Below, piece after piece: positions 1 through 13,600 of a stretch of DNA of 64,000 nt (position 1 is the stretch's first letter; every line of letters starts with the position of its first letter). Source of the DNA: Sphagnum compactum (taxonomy: Eukaryota; Bryophyta; Sphagnopsida; Sphagnales); the NCBI GenBank assembly GCA_965153455.1, contig OZ234503.1, positions 13,149,118-13,213,117 of the forward strand. The letters run 5' to 3'. The notes below the pieces were generated by a model. The model ran no database searches. It had not been told where the DNA came from and saw only the letters and a program-made list of their open reading frames with translations. Made by a program: the position numbers and the translations under genes.

Positions 1-1600
1 TTTGTTCTCTAATTCTTTGTCTGTGTTGAGAATTCTTTGATCATGTTAGTTTTCATGCCCACAAGAACGACATAGAAATGGGCAACCACATATTCTTACA
101 ATGACCACACTCTTAAGGTCTCAATGCCAAGACTACTGTAGAATTGTGCATTCTTGGCATCTTATAAATGAGGGCCGATGACTTTAGTTTGATCTAGTCC
201 AACAGTGTGCCTAAATGTAGGCCTCCACAAGCACCACCTTGTTGGGTCGGTGGTATCATTCCTTCATGAAGTCAAAATGTAGAGGGAACATCATTTCTAA
301 ATCCAAATAATGCAACTAAACTACCCCTAATGTGTTCATATTTTTTGACTTGGGGAACACCACTTCTTCTGTCTAGAGCTTCGACTGGCAACACCCCCAA
401 CACACCTCATGGACAAAGCTGAAACAACTAAGCATTGAAGCTCTAGACACTTCTTTTGTCGCACTATTGAGAACCTTTTCTACTTGTACAAGGCTAGCAA
501 GACTACCACCTAGTGCAAATCAATGCAGCATGCAACCAAGCAATGAAACCATTAAGATGCATAGTGATCCACTCAGCACCCTCACTATTTTGAATTCTAG
601 CAAAATACAAAGGGTAGTAAAGTTTCAATTCTAATTGCTACAAAGAAATAGATAGGAACTGAAAGCCTCCCTGAAGAACTCACATCACAGATCAAAGAAC
701 TTGTAAAAGTCTGCCTCACCAGATCCTGATCGTTGTAATGAAGCTGCAAACATAAATATCTCTCTTCTGGGTTAAACTTGAAGTCATATCACCTCCAGAG
801 CCACTTTCAAGTGCATTTGGATACCTCAAGCTTTTGTGAGGGAGCTGTTATAACAGAGTGAACTCTGCAGCCGGAATCATGTATTAGAGCCAATGCAGGT
901 GATGACTTAGTACACATCTGCAGGGGTTTCTACAAAAATTCTACATCTGCAGGATCCTCTCCCAATCCACAAGTTGTAGACCAATCTCTCTTTCTTCAAC
1001 TCCCTCTCTAAGTCTAAGGCCATAAGGCAATGACATCCCCAATCTATGAGTATACACTCACTTCTCTGTCTCTTTTACATCCCTAGAGCTCCATACAACC
1101 TGGTTGCAGAGGCTGTGACAACAAGAATGAAGATTACTACCAATGTGTATTCTTTCATATATTCTCTTTAGACTCTGAACACAAAGGACATGGTTGATTA
1201 TCAAGTGTTGCTCCCAGTGGGAGACCATGAAGGACCTAGTCTCGCACCGTCATCTCCCGATTCTTCAAGGCTACTATACAAGGCAACAGTACAAATACCC
1301 ACAGGTTGATACTTGTTTAAAGAGTTTCCCAGGGAAAAACTGGAAAGCTCAAAGGATTAGTTCTATCAAGGTAACTCACAGCACTGGAGTTACATCACCA
1401 TCCTGTAGCCTGCCTGCTCACCACCGAAAAACATAGGCAGTTCATCAATGATCTCTTCTTGCTGCATCCCAACAGTTTGTCACCTTCCAAGTGCAGTCTC
1501 CATGTGCTTCAGTTTATTCTCAACTTTTCCTTATCTTCTGTGTCAGCTAATAGAAGGGGGATTGACAATACCTCTGTTGAGACTCTGGAGGAGAAAGGCA
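1..1600. other. No supported gene; includes kinase 3' flank
   Basis: Open frames here are short and resemble no family I know. The part nearest 1600 should hold the 3' UTR of the minus-strand kinase gene, whose stop codon is at 1601-1603. I see no clear repeat structure. Confidence 0.4.
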
Positions 1601-4600
1601 TTATCTTTCTTCCTTGGCCACCACCTCCATTCGTATCCTCTCTTCTTCCTCTCTGTTGTAAATGGTATTCAGCTGCCGTTCAAGCTGTAAGGGTAAACAT
1701 GGAAAAACCAACAATCAAGTCAACAAGGAAAAAAGACAGTTTCAATGAGGTTCAACAACCTGAAATGACTAAGTCACACATTTGGATTAAGTTTTTGGAA
1801 ATTTCCAACTTTTTGAGATCTGTTGGGTGCAGATAGGAACTGATCTAGCTGAAGATTCAATAGCTGATGGTTAATTGACCAGAGAAAGCATTCTAGAGTC
1901 ATCTTGGAAGGACCCCAACAAGACCAACTCAAACTCTCTTTGCAGTTTGTGGAGATGTGGCTAACTGTCACCACCATCCAACTACATGAATTTCAGGTGC
2001 TAATTGTGATCATACTGCATGAAAGTTTCACCCAACTTGGGTTCTGCAGTGTTCCATTGCTGGCTTTTGCTTGACTTCTTCTAGTTTCAATGATGTGCTA
2101 ATCAAGGTTGTAGGTGGCACAGAGACTTGCAGTGAAATGTCTACAACATATCAAACTTTTGCAGCAGTAGATATAGAATTTCCATACTTTCAGTGTGGAA
2201 AAAAATCAATCTCAGAATAGGACATTTAAAGTTAAGAATTTTGAAAACTGTACCCCAACACTTTTCAATCTGGCATTTTGCAGCTCATCCATTAGGGTTG
2301 TCACCCTGCCATACAAAATATTGATGTCACACAGGCCAATACATCAGTCATAAGAATAGTCATATCAATTTTTTGTAAGCGGTTCTGGAAATAGACCAAA
2401 ATCCCATAAACCCTGGTGCTAAACTCCTTTCCAGAGTCAGGAGAATCACATCATTGACAACTAAAAATTGAAGGTAACAAACTCTCACTAATCCATGGAC
2501 CTTCAACTGCAACCATGATATTAGATTCATGAACTGCAAGTTTCCAAGAAATGGATCTCACCTAGCTTGCAGTTCAGAGACTTGATGAAGAAGATCTCTC
2601 TCCCTGTCTGAAACATCCATCTGTGAAGTCAACCAGATAAAAAATATGTTCAAGCATGAGACCTGACCTGTGAATTCTAAACCATGCTGCAAGAGAAGGA
2701 CTTCAAGTACTTTTGAGGATGTGAACTGTGATCAGTATCAGATAGTGTACGTACTAAAAAATCACCAGAAGAACCAAGACTTGAATTCCTTGAATATCTT
2801 GAGTTCGAATGAAATGAGTGAACTGCATGCACAGTTCATTATTATCAGAGAGTTAGGCCCACTAAAGTCCTCAAATTGAACTATTTTGATTGCTAAACAA
2901 GTCTCCATGTGATTTGTCAAAGAGAAAGCATATTGAGCTGCTTACAACTAGTAGTGTCGCTTGGACTAAGACTGTTTAGAAGATGAGTCAGAGCTTCCTG
3001 CAAATCAAAATCACACCTTTCCAAGTCAAGACACACACCTTAATGGTTCCACTCTTCAACTTGGAACTTATGGCTTTCAAGAATGGGACAATAGGTGTGT
3101 AAAAGGCTCATGCACCTGCTGCTTCTGACCACAGTGGTAGATGTGTTGCAACTGAGGGACAAGTGCTGCTATGGGTGTTGTTAAGTTGAAATTATGTGTC
3201 AACAACGACCCTGGAGCTGGTGGTGCTTGCTGCAATTTTATCAAAACATCAAAAGTATAGGTTATTATTTTCTTCAAAAACCACAGATGGCACCAAGAGA
3301 CAAGTTGAAAAGAGCCACATTTCATGATTACATGAGAGGACATTGTACCAAAGATCAGTACTTTCACAAACCAATATGGAAGGCTCACAAAGAAAATATA
3401 GATCTCAGAGGAGATTTTATGGAAAGAGCATTGTTGGCAAATGGAAGAGAAACAGAAAGAACTGTATGAACCAAGTGAAGTTTGTGACATACAATGTCCA
3501 GCCAGAAAAGGTAATTGAAAAGACCAAATACTAAGAAGAAAAGGACATTGAAGCTGAAAGCTTAAAATCCCCAGGTTGTGCAACAGCATTAGGACCAGAA
3601 GAATTTATAAAGAAAAAAAATTCACCCAGAAACTATTATCATGTGAAAAGCACAAAAATGGTTCCTTGAAGGGTCAGCCCAGAAGACATACAGGGTGCCT
3701 TCGCACAGAAGACAAGTCACCCACACTGGCCGACTTGTGAATTGATACACTCTGCACAGTGCGTACCATCGTGCACAAGAAAGAAACAGAAATTAGGCTC
3801 TCTACTAAAAAGTTCCTCTCCCAACTGGAAATTATTCCCAAATAAGAAATTACAGATTTGATTCAAGCAGCAGATACGCAGATTCCTTCCAGGATATTTC
3901 TAGGACCTGAGTAAAGGACCTAGAAACATGTTATTTCTTAACCCAAGCTTGTGCAAGCTGAGTTTGCACAAGAAACCAACAAGACTTTCATCTATCATCT
4001 ATTGCAAGGTCAAAGAGGGTATTGTGGCTCGCCCATAAAACACCACATTACAACAAGAATGTTCGTATCAGAATTCTGTACAATGATGGAAAGCTTGAAA
4101 AGAATTTGACTGTCACCAAGATCAACAACAGTAGGTTCCTCTTAACCATGCCCTGGCAAGAAATTTTCCATCCAAGTTCCACTGATTACAGACATCACCA
4201 TCCTGCTCAGAAGAAGGCCACATCAAGACCATCCATGCTCATGTTTCTTACAGCTAAAAAAATGCCATACATTTCATCAAGCTAGAAATGAACAGAAAAT
4301 CATCACACTAGGAATGGACCACAGGCATTGTCCAATTTTGGCAATAGATCCAATTTAGCATAAGCAAAAGTAAAGGAGGAGCTATTTCCCATGGGTACAT
4401 AGGGGATACCAAAGTACACAGTGCGTCATCTATGACCTAGAAAGAGAATCATGCTGATCAAAATATCCCAGAACAAGCAAGAGAGACAAAAATATTGGTC
4501 TGCAGAGACTGATCTGAGTGTAGACAGAGCTTCAACACAGAAGTAGTCAAGCCTCGAGCATGAAGGCAATGCAGTCAAGAGCAGACTCTAATGCGACCAG

Positions 4601-7600
4601 TGCAAAAATCAGACAGTTACTTGCATTTTATAGCATTGTGGCCATAGATCTCATGCACAAAACAAGAGGCATGTGTCATGGTGCTCAATACATCTGACCT
4701 TGAACACAAATTCCCAATTAGTCATCACAAAGGAGGAACTCAATTGAGGCAACTAACATTGTTGATAAGAAAAAAGAAAAACTAACCACTACATCCCAAG
4801 ACTAGGCCAGTTTGACAGGAGGTTCCTTGTCAAGGGATAGAGCTTGGCAACTTGAAAATAGCTGCTGTTGAACAAGTACTTAGTTCATCCCAGCATCTTT
4901 GCTTGGAGTTCATTCCTTCTGGAGCTTTAAGGAGGCACAATAAACTCAGAATAAACAGCCACATAAGCAGCTACAGAACAAACCAAAAGCACTGGGAAAT
5001 TTCCGCTTAGAGTTCAGACACACTCACGTCATGTTCAAGGTTATGTCTTATGGTGTTACACATTGCAGTCCTTTTTACTTTGGTCTTGACTCCTGTGCAG
5101 TAGAATAACTAAGTCAGATTACAGCCTTGTTTCTCCAAGGCTATCTTATTCTCTAAATCACCTCTATTGAAGTTAGAAAGCAAGAACTTAACTTGAAGGT
5201 AGGTACAGGAAAGCAGAACTGGAATCTCTTCCTCACTCCAATTTTACTCCTTCCCTTCCTTATCCACAACTGCTAAACACAAGAACCAAACTTTTACTCA
5301 CCTTGGCATCAGTTTTTCACAGTGAAAAAATCAACCAGGTTGATTGGGGTCCTTAAACTAAATTGTAGTGGGTCCTAGATAGGCAGTGTTCCAAGCACAG
5401 GAGAATATCTTCATAAGTATTGAGAATTTCTCAATACCTACAATTTTCATCAACCTGAAAAGAAACTGAAGATGACCCTGTAATAAGGAACCGGATATTT
5501 CAGTTCTCACCCAAAAAATAGAAACCAGTAATGGAAACCCAACCCTAGAGAAAAAGAGAAACCTGACTGCAAAACAGAAGAATTAATGAGTGGTTTGAAC
5601 AACAGCATGGGTCATATGCATGTTGAGGGACCTTCAACAGCAAAATGTATAGTATTGACAAGCTATCATAACATCCCCACTCACTTCATCTGTTTCCAAC
5701 AATGGGTGCAGGTAAATGTCAAACATTAACCCAGGTACTGAGTGTCTGTCACAAGAACAGCAGTAGCAGGCAAACTCAGCCATGGTGCTGGCTAGCTCAA
5801 GAAAAATAATAACAAAAGTCCTCAAGAAAAAAAGACTAACATTGAAAGAGAAAAAGGCCAGAAAAGAAAAAACCCAACAAACAATAAAGAATGAAAGAAA
5901 TCAGAGAGAAGAAAGGAGGACATTGAAATGAACTTTAAGAGGAAAAAGTCAGCTTACAAAGTGGGCTCCCCACTTAGGAATGATAAACCTTTGTAGATTC
6001 CACAGGCAGAAACTCCAAACAGACACCTTTCTTTGGTAAACTCCAATTACAGAAGAGAAGCTTGTCAATGCACTCTACATAAGTGTTCATGATATGGACA
6101 TGGGTTAAGCCCTAGAGAAGCCCAATTGCATGTCAACAGTCCCTCAGTACAAAGGGCAGAAAAAGCCTATACATTTGAGTTGAACTCACTGTAACAAGGC
6201 ATATAAATTTGGTACCCACACCTCAGGGATACAGGAATCATTGAGAAACAGTGCCAAAAGTATAGGGCTTGGGTTCAGGATTGAGAATCCAGGGCTTGTG
6301 GTTCATGCTAAATGGTTTAAGCACCCATCTTTCTTCAAGAACAAGCCATAATGACCTGCTTAGCATCAAACCAATAGCCCAATGGTTAGGATCACAGCAA
6401 CCCTGAAAGTTCTTATTGGTTATATATTCCCAGTGATCTGCCTAAATGTTATGATCCCCTGGGCCTCACAAGGCATCATCCAAATTGGAGAGACCTAGGA
6501 CAAATCCAAGTGTTGGACAACAATTCCAAAATAAGTTCCCAGTTACAGCTGTTACTGTGTGGAGATCTGAGAAGGAAGCAGTCTCCCTAACAGTGAAGAA
6601 GCCCATGTCACTGAGTCAATTCTCTCACAACACACTCTACACACCATGTACAATGAGTTACATCACCACAACAACACGTGTTGTCAAGAGAAATGCTCAC
6701 CGTCAAGTCAACATCATCTGAAGTTACAGAAAAGCGACCTTTGTGAAGCACTGGCCCCTTCTGAGAAGATGCCTTTGTCTTCTCTTCTGTGATCTCTTTA
6801 GTACCTGTCACAGTATTCAAAGGAAGGGACTGACTAAGCTTTAAGAGCATTGGCAGCAGGAGCAAAGTGAGGCACAATCTGTTGAGACAGAAAAGAGAAA
6901 ACAATGACAAAGCAAGAGAACAAAGTTCCAAGGCAACAGCAACACCATACAAACTAATCAGATGTGTACACTCAGATGATGCAAGAGAAGGAGCAAACCC
7001 AAAGTAGATCTCGAACCCCCTTGATGCCCATTGGCAGGTCGATGGTCCATCACAGCACGATCACCAACAGAAGCCAAAGGTCCATTGAAAGAACGCTCCC
7101 GCTGTGGAGTTCGAGAGTACTCTTCGCTAGTTCGTCCACTGTGCCGGTGATCCCTTTCTCTGCCAATAAGCACATAGAAGGAAGGTAACGATGTGAGAAA
7201 ACTAGTGCAGCAGAGGACAATCTGACAAATGCATAAAATCAGCCATAAAAAAGATGGAATATTGAAGGTTTAGCAATACAATGCTGGACAAACCAGTATT
7301 GCGTTTGTATCTCTTCACCACTGTGGACTTTCTCGGTCTCTACCTAGAATTTGAAACTCTTTACTACTGTATATGATAGTGATATACCAATAGATCATGT
7401 AATCCATATCAATAGAACTTTTTCCAATTGAGCTAGCTCTAAGGATTCTGCAACTCATGTGCTTTCACTTCACTAGTAATATAGACAGTATAACTGCAGA
7501 TAAGAAAGAGAGATACTGGCACAACATAATATGAACAAAGGCTTTACCTGTCCCGATCTTCTCGCCCACGGACCCCACGATCTGACACATGAGAGAAGCT

Positions 7601-10600
7601 ACTTATGCGACGAATGAAATCCCGGGAACCCTCCTCATAGCGTTCCCTCTCATCATCTTTCCGATGTTCTCCCTCCTCTTTTTCTTGTCTTGGTTGCATT
7701 TTGTCTTCTGATTTTCGATGCTCCCTTGGTGACCCATGCGCCTTGGGACTTCCAAGACCTGGGTCATCCTCAAACACATCAAATCGACCTCTGCAACACC
7801 ATTAGAGAAGTTAGTGCCTTTTGAAGGTTTCTGACATCCATGCTTTCACCCCACTGCAGCTATCTAAGGAGAGGAAGCAGCTCTCCACAGCAACCAGGAA
7901 TGGGTATGCCTTTGGAACTTCAATTCTAAACTAAGCTACTTTTTTTACTATCAGGCAAAGGATACTGTAAATGAAGATCAACAAAAATCTAGCTTCAATA
8001 AAACTTCAGACCCCACTTATCTTTGATCCAGATTTCACAAATGACAAACCAAAAAAAGTCTTTGCTTCCCATACCCTCTTGGCCACACTTGCATCTGAAC
8101 ACATGTAACTCTAATCCCTCATCATTACACATGCTACAGCAAAAGGGAAAATAATTATAGCTCATGACACTGCACCCATACTCATAAACAGGCAACCAAA
8201 AGCTTGTCTATGATAGGATTCAAACACAGAACTTCCTTGAATTATAAAAATTTTGTGAGAGAACATCTAACAAACTGTTTCGGGCAGATAAGCCTCAAGA
8301 CACATGTTAGAAGAATAAACAAAATTTCAGGATCCTGTATGTTATGTGGCTACAGGCAGGCTCTCCATATTGAAGTGCTCCAAATTCCACAGGCCACATC
8401 ATAACCACACCTTGACTTCCATTTCAGATGAGATCAGGAACATGTTAGAGGACATGTTCAGTGCTAACAACCATACAATAGTAAAAATGGCATCCATCTA
8501 CCTAGCACTCATCAAGCAGATCAGACCTGTTTACATTCAACACAAATTCTTGACCAGATCAGAACAATCTCATCATCAACAGTATACTCACATATGCGTG
8601 GGCTCTTTTCTCCAATATTCCGTTCCAGACCTATGGGTCAGAACACAACACTTGTTACCTCCAAAATCTACGAAACTCTCAGGGTTACTGCACACAGCCT
8701 TTTGGAACTAACTGCCCTTATGTTTTCTGGTCCTACCTGTCTACAGCATTCCAAGACCTATTTTATTATCTTTCATTCCACGCAACATGTGGATGTGCAC
8801 AATAGCAAAGTTCTCTAAGACATGCTGGAGCCATTACACACTACTACTCCAAAACAGATATAAGAACTGACACTACAAAGACTCCTTACTATGTGATACA
8901 AATTTAGATTTCTCTTCATCTCACAGAAGAGCAGATCAATTGGTCTCACCAATTTGCAAATCTCATAACTTTGGTCCCCTTTTGCACTGTACACTTTCAG
9001 GCATCAGACTTGAGTTACATTTGGATGGTGGAGCAACAATAAAGCAGATCCGACTTGGAGACTGTGGATGACAGGATGACTTGGCACTCAAAAACAGATA
9101 ATGCTCAAGCTTCTTCATCAGAGTCAGATTACTCAGCATCAAACCCAATTCCTCCTAGCATCCACTCCACACAGGTATTCATTGAGCTACTACCAGTATC
9201 AAGGAAGGCAACACATACTTTGAACTGTTACCCGATTTGGGTTGCACAGGATTTGATAAAGGTCCTGATCGAATCCTTGTCACCCTCTCCCCTGCCTGTT
9301 TCATCAAACAAGACTAACAAATTCACTGCTGAGACTTAGTAAGAGACTTCCTGACAAACTCCCTGTCCTGACAGAAAATCTCTCCAAGCAGTTGACGCTG
9401 AAAAGAAAAGGTGACATACCATACAACCTGCACCCAGAATTTCATCAACTTTGACTACTTTTTAGGTTCTTTTCAACTCATGTATCATGGTATCTCTAGC
9501 CATCCATCCTGCCTTGTCAGGGACCTAAGCTCCGGCTTCACTTCATCAAATTAATGTATAGATCTTGGCTTGGCTTCTCCTGGTACACTTCAGGGATTTC
9601 AATCCCACAATGCCCAGCATAGGCTACCCCATCTGGTATGGTCAGCCTGTTCACAAATGCAGACATGCTGGTGGTAAAAGAGTAGCCTGCAATGTACAAC
9701 CCAAAAGTGCTTGGAAGGGCTTGAAATACTTACATCATTTGCAGTCTCGGCTATGATGGAGTGAACGGTAACAGGGACCTGAAACCTTTCAGATGATGAT
9801 TCTCGGCTCAGGGATGGTTCAGCAGCTGTTGGTAAGAACTTAGGAGAAGAGCTTACAGACCCTTCTGTCCCTCTGGAGGCTGATTTTGGACCTTCCTCAA
9901 CCTGCTTCAGAACTTCCTCAACTTCCTTGGCTTTTCTGGTGGTTGGACTATCGTCATCATCTTGAATCTGGCAGGAGCTCGGCAGTTAAGACATGATGTC
10001 AGTAAGAGGAAGGTATGTCGACTGGATATACCTGCATGTATCAAATGGACTCCTTCCAATATACAATGTTGTAACCAATTCAATATGTTAGGAGTTTAGA
10101 ATCAATCAAAAAGAAACTAACCATAGCTGCTTGCATCTTCAGATCTTCCACATTGAAGTTCCAGCTGCTCACTCCTCTCTTATACTCACTCTGTGATAAT
10201 GCAACACACATGTTAGCACATCCAAACTTGACCACAAGAGCATCAGTCTGTACAGAACTCTGAAAACATCCAGCAAAATGTGTCACATATGTACAGTTAA
10301 GATTGCATACAGTCACAGCTTCATTGGATATGCCTTGCAACAACCATGTGCACAAGAAGGAGAGAATGTAGTAAATGCTTCGTGTAAGTTAATTTGAACA
10401 ATTTCCACAGAACATTGCCTAGGAGATGAAAAGCACACTGCACCTGTGACCTCTCTTCTTGCTCCATGTATGGCATTTCCTTTTGAGCAAGCAGCTTAGC
10501 ATCCTTAATCTGTCACATATTGAAATTGGACAGGTAAGAACTTATCTATGAAACAGAATATGAGAGGAAGCTTCAAAAACCCTTGACTTCACCCTTGCCT

Positions 10601-13600
10601 TTGAGTCATGCTCACTTCTTCAGCACCTTGATCTCACAAATAGATCATGTAGAACATGTCACGTTGATCTCACAAATAGATTATGTAGAACATGTCACTC
10701 AATCTCACAAATAGATTATGTAGAACATGTCACATTGATCTCACACATAGCTTCTGCAGAACATTCTTAAAACTACCACATGGATCTCTAAAGCATTCCA
10801 AATCCTATAATTCTTGAGACCAATCCAGATCTCAGACTGCACCTGCATACCTTTAGATTCTTTACTCTTTCCCCTAGAGGAGGCAGGCCCTCCAGTACAT
10901 GACGAGCAATGTAGTCTGCTGAACGAGCCTGCTTGAAAAATGAATGTCTGGACAGCTTCTCAGCAGTTGGACGCTTAGCTGGATCCTTCACTAAGCACAT
11001 GGCAATCATCTCCTTGAAAGACTGCACAGGGCAAGCAGCAAACCATAAATTAGGGCTGGCATGCTCAGATGCAGGGTGCAAGAACTTAAAAACTGTGTTT
11101 GCTTTACAACACCCGTAATTGTTGCATGTCTTCTGTGAATAAACACAAGGCCAAGGATTCCCATCAATCAAATGCAGTGCATGCAAACAAGTCATGCCCA
11201 CACCAAGCTTGCATTATAAGGCATCACCTAAAAGTGGTGGAAAAATTTAAGCTCCAAGGATTGTGGCTCTCTCTAGTATATGTTCCTCTATTATCTTATA
11301 GCCCACTAAGTGAAAACATAAGCAGACTGAAAAAAACTTAAAACCTCAATGTGGCCTCATATACAGACAATCTCTGGACAGCAGTATGCAAATAGACAGC
11401 ACCCGAACTACATGTAGAGAGCTGGTTGGTGTGCAATGGGTTAGCAAGAAACCACTTTATAGATGACTGACCTTAGAAAACCTTTTATCTCGATCATAGT
11501 CCAGGCCGGGAGGCGCATTTTGCATTGTCATTAGCAACACCTGTTGAGGAAGTCTCAAAAAAGTCAGTGATAAACACCAGCAAACATTTGAGGTATAATA
11601 TCAAAAAGACTCCACATTTGCATGAGTCCCTGCAATCACTACCACTCTATAATTTTTTCTCTGCCACCATTTTGTGAGAGATTCATCCATTTGCTATAGC
11701 CACTCATTGAAAATCTACAACTAATTTGTTTGACACAGTTTGAGATCAAAGTTTGTCTCAATATCAGCTTAAAGCCAGCTTATGTCTAAATCAGCATATT
11801 TGACATGTTAGGATAGCAAAAAATTTGGAGAGGACAAAGGCATTGTGTACAATGTACCTTCATCGGAGGGAACTTTGAGAAGGGTGCATGCCCATGAGCA
11901 AGCTCCAATGCAGTGATGCCAAATGACCATATATCAGCTCTGCAAAACATAGTATGCCCATTGTAAACATGAGAAACTCTCAATCGACTCTACTCAGTGG
12001 ATGTCATTGTCCATATAATACAGCTTGAACACAGAAAGAGAAGGGTGGAACAGAAGTATCACTAGAATGCGTAGCAATATTTGTGAGCCTTTTGCATGCT
12101 TATAATTAGTGGAAAGGCAATTGAGCTCCTTCCTCCAGGACCAAAAATAACACGAACTAATACTCACACCTGCCCTGTTTGTTTGAGCCCCTGACATAAA
12201 GCTTCTTGTACTGCATTTAACATGTTTGATTGCAAATGTCAAAATGCAGCACCTGTAGCCTTTTCAACATGACACCTCAAGGACATAAGGGTTCACAACA
12301 CACTAGAAGAGGTGAAATCCAACATGAGAGAAGAGAGACAAGGACCAAAGAAGGATCATCCAAACTTACTTGAAATCATACCCATGGAGCTGCTCCATAA
12401 CCTCTGGCGCCATCCTGGAAAGAATTCAAAAACACCAATGGTTGTAATTTGGCTCCACATTCTATTCTAACAAAGGATGTATAACAACCAGTTGATTGGG
12501 ACACGGATAAGGAAATCAACTTACAAGTTGTCAGACAATAATTCCTTGATGAATTAATGTGCACCATGTAGCCCACTCTTTCTTACTCATCATCAAACCA
12601 AGGTCAATTCTCCATAATCAAATAAGTAACCTATATCCAGACAGTCAGTCAACCTAGGGTCATTCCAAACCTTGTGAAAACTGTACAGCAGCTTCTGAAC
12701 TGATATCTGGAAGTCAAGTATTCACTAGATGCAATGATCCCACAAAGTTTAGAAATTGCACCAGCAAGGGGTTCCAACGAAAGTGTTCCTTGAACGCTGC
12801 CTATCCCCAGTATCAAACATGCATGCTGAAACCCCAAAATCTCCAAGCTTCACTGCTCCATTACCATCAATTAGGATGTTCCCAGCCTGCACAGAAAATC
12901 ATACTTATGAATATTGCTAGAGCAGCCAATCATACATTGGTATATCTGCTGAAATCATAGATCATCTTCAGCACAAAGTCACTGGTGAACAATAGTAAGC
13001 CTCCTGGACTTTCCAAAACCAACTTCGGACAGTTATCATCACAAAGCATATTCAACTTGGTGATCCAGGAGAACCAATACTCTCACACACTTTACAACCA
13101 CCCACTTGCCCAGATGAACACAATGAAACATGACCCCCATGCCACATAATTTAAACAAGGTCCACCTGTCTAAAGCTAGATTTGAAAACCAAGTCAAGAT
13201 GCAGAAGCCAGGATACCTTTACATCTCGATGAATATGGCCTTGACGATGAAGGTATTCAATTGCCTTTAATGTTTCCTTCAAGACAGTTGCAATGACAGG
13301 CTCATCGAAACCATCAGGAAAAGCAGCTTTCATGATGTGCAGACATGATCCACCTGCCAGATATGGCATCACTACCCACAAATTTTGGTCCACCACGAAA
13401 GAGCAGTGTGCCTTAACCACATTCGCATGGCTGATCAGGCTCATCGTCATTGCTTCTCTACGAATGTCATCCTAAAGGCAACAGACAATTGAGCACTCTC
13501 AATAAGAAACTCTTGCACTTTTTACAGGATCATAAATTACGGTTGGTCAGTGACTTCTGTCCTGGTGAAACATACAAATCTTGTTCAAACGTCAAAATGC

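Noticed and set aside
3077-3589. 170-codon minus-strand frame
   Set aside because: It is one kinase exon (3229-3116) read through into flanking introns; only the exon part is kept.
6485-7188. Plus-strand frames opposite the kinase exons
   Set aside because: Shadows of the minus-strand exons 7159-7017 and 6804-6701, which are supported by splice sites and family similarity.
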